Positions 59,243-64,000 of a stretch of 64,000 nt of DNA are shown here, piece by piece; position 1 is the stretch's first letter; every line of letters starts with the position of its first letter. The position numbers and the translations under genes were made by a program. Origin of the DNA: Gluconobacter sphaericus NBRC 12467 (lineage in GTDB: Bacteria; Pseudomonadota; Alphaproteobacteria; Acetobacterales; Acetobacteraceae). Below the pieces are notes generated by a model, which ran no database searches, had not been told where the DNA came from, and saw only the letters and a program-made list of their open reading frames with translations. The stretch lies in NCBI RefSeq assembly GCF_006539125.1, contig NZ_BJMK01000005.1, forward strand, positions 124,001-188,000, read 5' to 3'.

Positions 59243-60244
59243 GTGAAGATCGACGCACGAAGCATCAGTCGGACACTGTCTGATGCCGGGTCCTGGCGGG
59301 CCATCGTGCTTCATGGCGAAGATACGGGCCTTATTCGTGAGCGTGCCGCGCGGGCAGTCAAACTGGTTGCCGGGACGACCGATGATCCGTTCCAGGTGGC
59401 ACAGCTGGATCGGGAAACGCAGGACCGGCTCGAAGAAGAGGCCACCGCGCTGTCCCTGATCGGCGGGCGACGGGTGGTCTGGGTGCGTGAGGGACAGGAT
59501 AGTCTGGCCCCCCTGTTCAAACGGGCGCTTGAAACCGACACAGAAACCCTGATCGTTATCGAGGCTCCGGGAATTACGGCACGCTCGAAACTACGTACGC
59601 TGGCCGAAGCCCACAAGCAGGTCGCGTCCATCGCCTGTTATCCCGAAGAAGGACGCGTCCTTTCCCAAACCGTGACGGATGCTCTCGGCCAGGCCGGTGT
59701 GACGATCGACCGCGATGCCCTGACCTGGCTGATGGGCGTGCTTGGCTCCGACCGTAGTGGCGTACGCGGCGAAATCGAAAAGCTTGTTCTATATGCGGGC
59801 GAAAATAGCCGCCTCGATCTGCAGGCCGTTCAGGACTGTGTTGGCGATGCGGGCGGTAATTCCTTGGAAGATGCCGCTTTTGCCGCACTGTGCGGAAACC
59901 GCCTGATGGCCGATCAGGCGCTTGAACGGGCTCTGGCCGATGGTGCCAACCCCGTAGCCGTGGCACGGACCGTTCTGGGCATCCTGGTACGGCTCCAGAA
60001 GGTCGCCCAGGGCGTGCAGGATGGTCAGGGACGAGCAGAATCCATAAAGACTCTCCGGCCGCCTGTATTCTTCAAGCGGACAGCGGCTTTCAATCAGGCG
60101 CTTGACCGCTGGCCTCTTGCGGCCCTGAATACCGCGGCCCGGGAAACGCAAGCGTTTGAGCTGGCCTGCAAGCAAAGCGCGTCCCCAGACATGGCGCTGT
60201 GCAGACGACACATCGCCTCTCTCTGCACCGTCAGAAAAGCCTGA
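59243..60244 (+). CDS. holA: DNA polymerase III delta subunit
   Basis: 333 residues starting KIDARSISRTLSDAGSWRAIV after a GTG, with LHGEDTGLIRERA, the collar-domain block and FFKRTAAFNQALDRWPL near the C-terminus. It loads the sliding clamp as part of the gamma complex. Two tandem GTG codons (59240 and 59243) are possible starts just after the lptE stop; a longer frame inside lptE is unlikely. Order leuS-lptE-holA is typical. Confidence 0.92.
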   Translation: MKIDARSISRTLSDAGSWRAIVLHGEDTGLIRERAARAVKLVAGTTDDPFQVAQLDRETQDRLEEEATALSLIGGRRVVWVREGQDSLAPLFKRALETDTETLIVIEAPGITARSKLRTLAEAHKQVASIACYPEEGRVLSQTVTDALGQAGVTIDRDALTWLMGVLGSDRSGVRGEIEKLVLYAGENSRLDLQAVQDCVGDAGGNSLEDAAFAALCGNRLMADQALERALADGANPVAVARTVLGILVRLQKVAQGVQDGQGRAESIKTLRPPVFFKRTAAFNQALDRWPLAALNTAARETQAFELACKQSASPDMALCRRHIASLCTVRKA

Positions 60245-60360
60245 ACGGTTCCAGTCAAGCGGGGATAAGAGCAATTTACCTCTGTTTCCGATCCTGCAAG
60301 CCAAATATAACAATGCCCCGCTATATGGCGTTCGTCTTTCGTGCGTAAGGTTTCAGGCCC

Positions 60361-62268
60361 ATGTCTCTTTCCTCCCAACCTCATACATTTCACCTGAATC
60401 CGGAGGACTATGGCCATCTGGTGGAACAGGCCACTATCGCACCCGAACAATACTGGGAACGCGAAAGCACACGGCTAACTTGGAATACAACGCCCCATCA
60501 GCCTTATTGCACTAAACGCGGCTGGTTTCCGGATGGGGTGCTCAATGCGAGCGTCAACTGCCTGGACCGGCATCTTGAGACACGCGGCGATCAGAATGCC
60601 CTGGTCTGGCAAGCTGAAGAGAGCGATCGTGTTTTGGCCTTCACCTACCGGACACTCCACGAGCGCGTCTGTCGCATGGCGAATGTTCTGCGTGAACAGG
60701 GCGTGCAGACCGGGGACCGGGTTGCCATTCACCTGCCGTCCGTTCCGGAGGGCCTGATTGCCATGCTCGCCTGCGCGCGGATCGGAGCCATCCACGTGGT
60801 TCTTTTCGGCGGATTTTCTCCGGAAGCGATTGCCGACCGGCTGGCTGACAGTAGCGCAGTGCTGGTCATTACCGCCAATATGGGACGCCGCGGCCCCAAA
60901 CTGATCCCGTTCAAGACAACGCTGGACGCCGCTCTAAACCTCCGTCCGGAAGCTCTCGCTGTCAGGCATGTCCTGATTGTGAGCGTGACGCAGGACGAGG
61001 TTGATCTGACGGAGGGACGGGACCTGTGGCTGACACCCCTTCTGAATGAGGCATCCGCCGACTGCGCTGCGCAGGACATGCCGGCCTCAGCCCCACTGTT
61101 CCTGCTGTACACATCGGGCAGCACCGGCAAGCCCAAGGGGGTCGTGCATGGCACGGGCGGCTATCTGGTCTGGGCATCCTACACCCATGAACTGGTTTTC
61201 GATCATCAGGAAGGCGATATTTTCTGGTGCACCGCCGATATCGGCTGGATCACCGGGCATACCTATGGCGTTTACGGCCCCCTGCTGAATGGTGGGACGA
61301 TTCTGCTGTTCGAGGGCATGCCGTCCTATCCCGGCCCCGGCCGCTGGTGGAGCGTCATACAGGACCATAAGGTCACGACATTCTATACCTCCCCTACCGC
61401 GATCCGGGCCCTCATGCGCGAAGGCGATGAGGTTGTGCAGCGTCATGATCTCTCCTCCCTGCGGGTTCTGGGGACTGTCGGCGAGCCTATCAGCCAGGAG
61501 GCCTGGTCCTGGTTCAACGACCATGTCGGTGGCGGGCGCTGCGCTTTCGTTGATACATGGTGGCAGACGGAAAGCGGCGGGATCATAATTTCGCCCGTTC
61601 CCGGCGCCGTCCGGGAGAAGCCTGCTTCTGCCACGCTCCCCCTGCCCGGTGTCCATCCGGTTCTTCTGGACGAACGCGGCGCTCCTAAAGAAGGCGCAAC
61701 GGAAGGTGTACTCTGCCTCAAAGGGTCCTGGCCCGGCCGGGCCCTCACGATCTGGAATGATGCCGCCCTTTTCGAGCGCACCTATCTTCAGCCCTATCCC
61801 GGCTACTATTTCACGGGTGACGGGGCGCGACGTGACGAAGACGGGTATTACTGGATTACCGGGCGAGTTGACGACGTGATCAACGTCTCCGGACACCGGA
61901 TCGGTTCTGCCGAAATCGAAGACGCTCTGGCGACTGAGCCTGCTATCGCGGAAAGTGCAGCAATCGGCGTGCCGCATGACCTCAAGGGGCAGGGAATCGT
62001 CGTCTATGTCGTCCCGCGTGATAACGCACCAGAGGATCTTCACGTCCGAGCTGCAAAGGCCATTACGTCAAAAGTGGGCCGCTATGCGGTGCCGGAACGC
62101 ATCCATGTCGTACCGGACCTTCCCAAGACCCGCTCAGGGAAAAGCGTTCGTCGCCTGCTTCGCAAGATTGCCTGCGGAGAGACCGAAGGGTTTGGTGATC
62201 TCTCCACCCTCGCTGATCCTGAAATCGTCGCGACGCTGATTACACTGATCCAGGTGCAAAAAAACTGA
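60361..62268 (+). CDS. acs: acetyl-CoA synthetase
   Basis: 635 residues. Adenylate-forming enzyme making acetyl-CoA from acetate, ATP and CoA. Motif A3 YTSGSTGKPKG at about 249-259, the acetate-pocket DTWWQTESG, the hinge YWITGRVDDVINVSGHR and the catalytic Lys594 in RSGKSVRRLLRK. Length is slightly below the usual 650. A propionate enzyme is possible but the VHGTGGYL pattern fits Acs. It lets the cell use acetate, relevant for acetic acid bacteria. Monocistronic; a convergent terminator overlaps its stop. Confidence 0.93.
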   Translation: MSLSSQPHTFHLNPEDYGHLVEQATIAPEQYWERESTRLTWNTTPHQPYCTKRGWFPDGVLNASVNCLDRHLETRGDQNALVWQAEESDRVLAFTYRTLHERVCRMANVLREQGVQTGDRVAIHLPSVPEGLIAMLACARIGAIHVVLFGGFSPEAIADRLADSSAVLVITANMGRRGPKLIPFKTTLDAALNLRPEALAVRHVLIVSVTQDEVDLTEGRDLWLTPLLNEASADCAAQDMPASAPLFLLYTSGSTGKPKGVVHGTGGYLVWASYTHELVFDHQEGDIFWCTADIGWITGHTYGVYGPLLNGGTILLFEGMPSYPGPGRWWSVIQDHKVTTFYTSPTAIRALMREGDEVVQRHDLSSLRVLGTVGEPISQEAWSWFNDHVGGGRCAFVDTWWQTESGGIIISPVPGAVREKPASATLPLPGVHPVLLDERGAPKEGATEGVLCLKGSWPGRALTIWNDAALFERTYLQPYPGYYFTGDGARRDEDGYYWITGRVDDVINVSGHRIGSAEIEDALATEPAIAESAAIGVPHDLKGQGIVVYVVPRDNAPEDLHVRAAKAITSKVGRYAVPERIHVVPDLPKTRSGKSVRRLLRKIACGETEGFGDLSTLADPEIVATLITLIQVQKN

Positions 62269-62286
62269 CCTGTCAGCCCTGACAGG
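62258..62286 (-). terminator. terminator of the small membrane-protein gene, overlapping the acs end
   Basis: Minus strand: perfect hairpin CCTGTCAG-GG-CTGACAGG, then TCAG and a run of seven T (62264-62258). The T-run lies within the last acs codons. Confidence 0.75.
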
Positions 62287-62322
62287 GTTCAGACATCGGT
62301 CGTGCCACCCGATGTCTGAACC
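62286..62322. repeat. 13-bp perfect inverted repeat in the 3' end of a gene
   Basis: Arms GGTTCAGACATCG (62286-62298) and CGATGTCTGAACC (62310-62322), loop of 11 bases. It covers the last codons (VQTSGGTTDV) and stop of the small membrane-protein gene and abuts its terminator. Confidence 0.8.
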
Positions 62323-62600
62323 GGGATAAGAGCATCGCTCAGGAACCCGAAGACGACATGCATGAAATAGACGGAAAAAGCCGCAACCAGCAGCACGGCA
62401 AACAACCGCCCAAAAATCCTGAACGACGCCACAATCAACGCTCCCAGAAGCAGGAAAAGCAACACCGTCTGTGAATTTCCCTGTATCCCGAGGCTGGCCA
62501 AAACGCTGCGGGCCATGACCTCGATGATCGCCACACCGGCCACAACCACGCCCAGCAGTCCGAGGATCAGACCCCACAACGTATCGAGTATGGATTGCAT
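62289..62600 (-). CDS. small integral membrane protein, unknown
   Basis: About 103 residues with three hydrophobic segments (LDTLWGLILGLLGVVVAGVAII, VLLFLLLGALIVASF, and LFAVLLVAAFSVYFMHVVF). No named family is recognised. The frame reaches a TTG six codons upstream; I use the ATG at 62600, though no good ribosome site is seen for either. Its last ten codons form one arm of a 13-bp palindrome (62286-62322), and a perfect terminator follows. It is convergent with acs and divergent from the AEC carrier gene. Confidence 0.7.
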   Translation of the reverse strand: MQSILDTLWGLILGLLGVVVAGVAIIEVMARSVLASLGIQGNSQTVLLFLLLGALIVASFRIFGRLFAVLLVAAFSVYFMHVVFGFLSDALIPVQTSGGTTDV

Positions 62601-62760
62601 CACGTGGTCTGACACCAATTAAAAGAGGACAAGATCGCTCCACAAAGCCATTCTCCGCAGCTCCGGTCAACTGTCATCTGGCATGGGGATAGACGAATGT
62701 AGGAGCGGCCGTTACGAAAGGTGATCCTTTCCTGACCGGATTTTCTGACATGGATCATAA

Positions 62761-63741
62761 ATGACGAATTCGCCTGCCCTGCTGCTGACGATCGTGCAGT
62801 CCATTCTCCCGATTCTCGTAACGCTGGGATTTGGATATTTCGCGGCATACCGAAAGGATTTCGATGCACAGCAGGCTGGTGTTCTGACACGTCTAGTCAT
62901 GCTCTACGCTCTGCCGCTAGAACTGCTGGCGTCCATCCTCAGTACGCCCCGCAACCAGGTTCTGGCAGCAGGTCCGGTTGCAGCTCTGATCCTGCTGGCC
63001 ATGATCGGTGGCTACGGCCTGATCTTCGCCATTCTTCGCGTACTGCTCAAACGCCGTCTGGGCGAGGCAGCACTGATCGCAATGACCATCACGGGGCCAT
63101 CCGTTCCCTTCATTGGTATTCCTGTGTTGGGACAGATCTTCGGGCCGGCCAGTTCGGTGCCGATTTCAATCGCGTCCTTGGCCATGAATCTGGTTCAGCT
63201 TCCCATTACCCTGATCCTGATGGGACATGACCGTGGCACCCGCCATCGGGTCGAGAGTGACGGGGAAAACCGGAACGAACTCCGCGAACTTCTGGGGCAC
63301 CTGATGCATTCCTGTCGGGAGCCGGTCGTCTGGGTTCCGATGATGGCCCTTGTCTTGGTTAGTGCCGGCGCCTTCCTGCCACAGTTTCTGAAGGGCTCAC
63401 TTCAACTGCTTGGCCGCACGACAGGTGGCGCGGCACTGTTCGCGTCGGGTGTGGTGCTCTTCACGCGCCAGGTGAAATTCAGCCCTCTGGTCGGCGTGAT
63501 CGTCAGCGTGCGAAATATCATTATTCCCGGAATCATCTATACGCTGGCCCGTCTGTGGCATCTTCCCCTGCCTGCACTTCAGGAGAGCGTCCTGACGATG
63601 GCGATTCCCAGTGCGTCGATCAACGTCATCCTTGCCATGCGCTATCATGTGCTGGAACGTGAAATTGCATCCGTTCTGTTCTTTGGAACGTTAAGTTCAA
63701 TCTTCACGATGGCATTTTTCATTTGGCTGACAGGCGCATGA
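62761..63741 (+). CDS. AEC-family (auxin efflux carrier) transporter
   Basis: 326 residues, ten transmembrane helices in two inverted repeats of five, starting SPALLLTIVQSILPILVTLGFGYFAA. Motifs VMLYALPLELLASIL and TGPSVPFIGIPVLGQIFG match the AEC/MdcF (malonate and other organic acid) carriers. Likely a secondary organic-acid carrier; direction and substrate are unknown. Stop overlaps the next gene by four bases (ATGA). Confidence 0.85.
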   Translation: MTNSPALLLTIVQSILPILVTLGFGYFAAYRKDFDAQQAGVLTRLVMLYALPLELLASILSTPRNQVLAAGPVAALILLAMIGGYGLIFAILRVLLKRRLGEAALIAMTITGPSVPFIGIPVLGQIFGPASSVPISIASLAMNLVQLPITLILMGHDRGTRHRVESDGENRNELRELLGHLMHSCREPVVWVPMMALVLVSAGAFLPQFLKGSLQLLGRTTGGAALFASGVVLFTRQVKFSPLVGVIVSVRNIIIPGIIYTLARLWHLPLPALQESVLTMAIPSASINVILAMRYHVLEREIASVLFFGTLSSIFTMAFFIWLTGA

Positions 63742-64000
63742 CCAGTTTTCTTTTTGTGTGTACAGGCAATATCTGCCGCTCACCTCTGGCCGAACTGGCC
63801 ATGCGCCGCGAGGCCAGCCTTCGCGGAATGACCCTCGATATCGACTCTGCGGCAACTGGACGCTGGAACCTCGGCGAGGCTCCTGACCCGCGTGCCCGTG
63901 TTGTCGCGTCCAGACAGGGTCTGGATGCATCACTGCTTCGGGCACGCCTGGTCACCAAAGAAGACTTCGATCGGTTTGATCACATCATTGCGATGGACCG
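63738..64000 (+). CDS. low-molecular-weight protein tyrosine phosphatase (3' truncated by window)
   Basis: The first 87 residues are visible: MTSFLFVCTGNICRSPLAEL contains the P-loop C-x5-R-S with nucleophile Cys8 and Arg14, followed by the SAATGRWNLGEAPDPRA and DHIIAMDR blocks of the family. The acid Asp-Pro near the C-terminus lies beyond the window. Such enzymes regulate tyrosine phosphorylation, often of capsule or exopolysaccharide kinases. Overlaps the AEC carrier stop by four bases, so they are co-translated. Confidence 0.9.
   Translation, partial: MTSFLFVCTGNICRSPLAELAMRREASLRGMTLDIDSAATGRWNLGEAPDPRARVVASRQGLDASLLRARLVTKEDFDRFDHIIAMD

Noticed and set aside
61087-62043. 318-residue minus-strand frame inside acs
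   Set aside because: Antisense to the conserved core of acs; low-complexity Gly/Arg/Pro shadow.
1-64000. CRISPR array, insertion sequence or known defence cluster
   Set aside because: No regularly spaced direct repeats, transposase, nuclease-methylase pair or toxin-antitoxin pattern was seen on either strand.

Overview
The window comes from an alphaproteobacterium, most probably an acetic acid bacterium (Acetobacteraceae, Gluconobacter or a close relative). The evidence is the alphaproteobacterial ribosomal cluster with adk between secY and rpsM and no rpsD, a short LID-less adenylate kinase, a DUF3576-leuS-lptE-holA run, a polyol-permease gene, several RND pumps, and a tRNA-Arg(CCU) gene split by a small group I intron. 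All assignments rest on reading the sequence and on family knowledge. No database search was run.

Layout. Positions 1-3348 (+) hold the 3' end of an RND efflux operon (permease fragment and NodT-type outer-membrane lipoprotein). Positions 3412-5285 (-) hold two tiny membrane proteins and an RbtT/DalT/CsbX-type polyol permease. Positions 5624-33708 (-) are one transcription/translation supercluster, read from right to left: rplK-rplA, rplJ-rplL, rpoB-rpoC, rpsL-rpsG, tuf, the S10 and spc operons (rpsJ to secY), adk, and the alpha operon (rpsM-rpsK-rpoA-rplQ). Two usual members are missing. fusA is absent between rpsG and tuf, and secE-nusG are absent upstream of rplK.

Upstream of rplK on the same strand lies a complete tripartite RND efflux operon (33808-39934) preceded by an OmpR/EnvZ-type two-component pair (40105-42247). 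The likely logic is that the pair controls the pump. The best rplK promoter candidate overlaps the stop codon of the last efflux gene. Next come rmuC, a small Cys-rich lipoprotein, and a BaiN-type flavoprotein with a GST (all -), then minC-minD-minE and a YidB-like gene (+), which set the division site.

Positions 48415-52293 carry a divergent pair: a Tat-exported Yellow/MRJP-family protein (-) and a TonB-dependent receptor (+). They share an intergenic region with nested palindromes. Then comes the intron-bearing tRNA-Arg(CCU) (-), a sparse stretch, and a large BTAD-type regulator (+). The right end carries the housekeeping run DUF3576 lipoprotein-leuS-lptE-holA, then acs (acetyl-CoA synthetase), a small membrane protein (-), an AEC-family carrier, and the start of a low-molecular-weight protein tyrosine phosphatase cut by the window edge.

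Most interesting points: the 229-nt group I intron after the CCU anticodon; the loss of fusA and secE-nusG from the cluster; tandem strong hairpins in several ribosomal spacers, including a 26-nt perfect palindrome before rpoA; an acidic insert in RpoC; a Ser/Thr-rich insert in the first RND permease; and the nested palindromes before the TonB receptor. I saw no CRISPR array, insertion sequence, prophage or obviously novel defence system.
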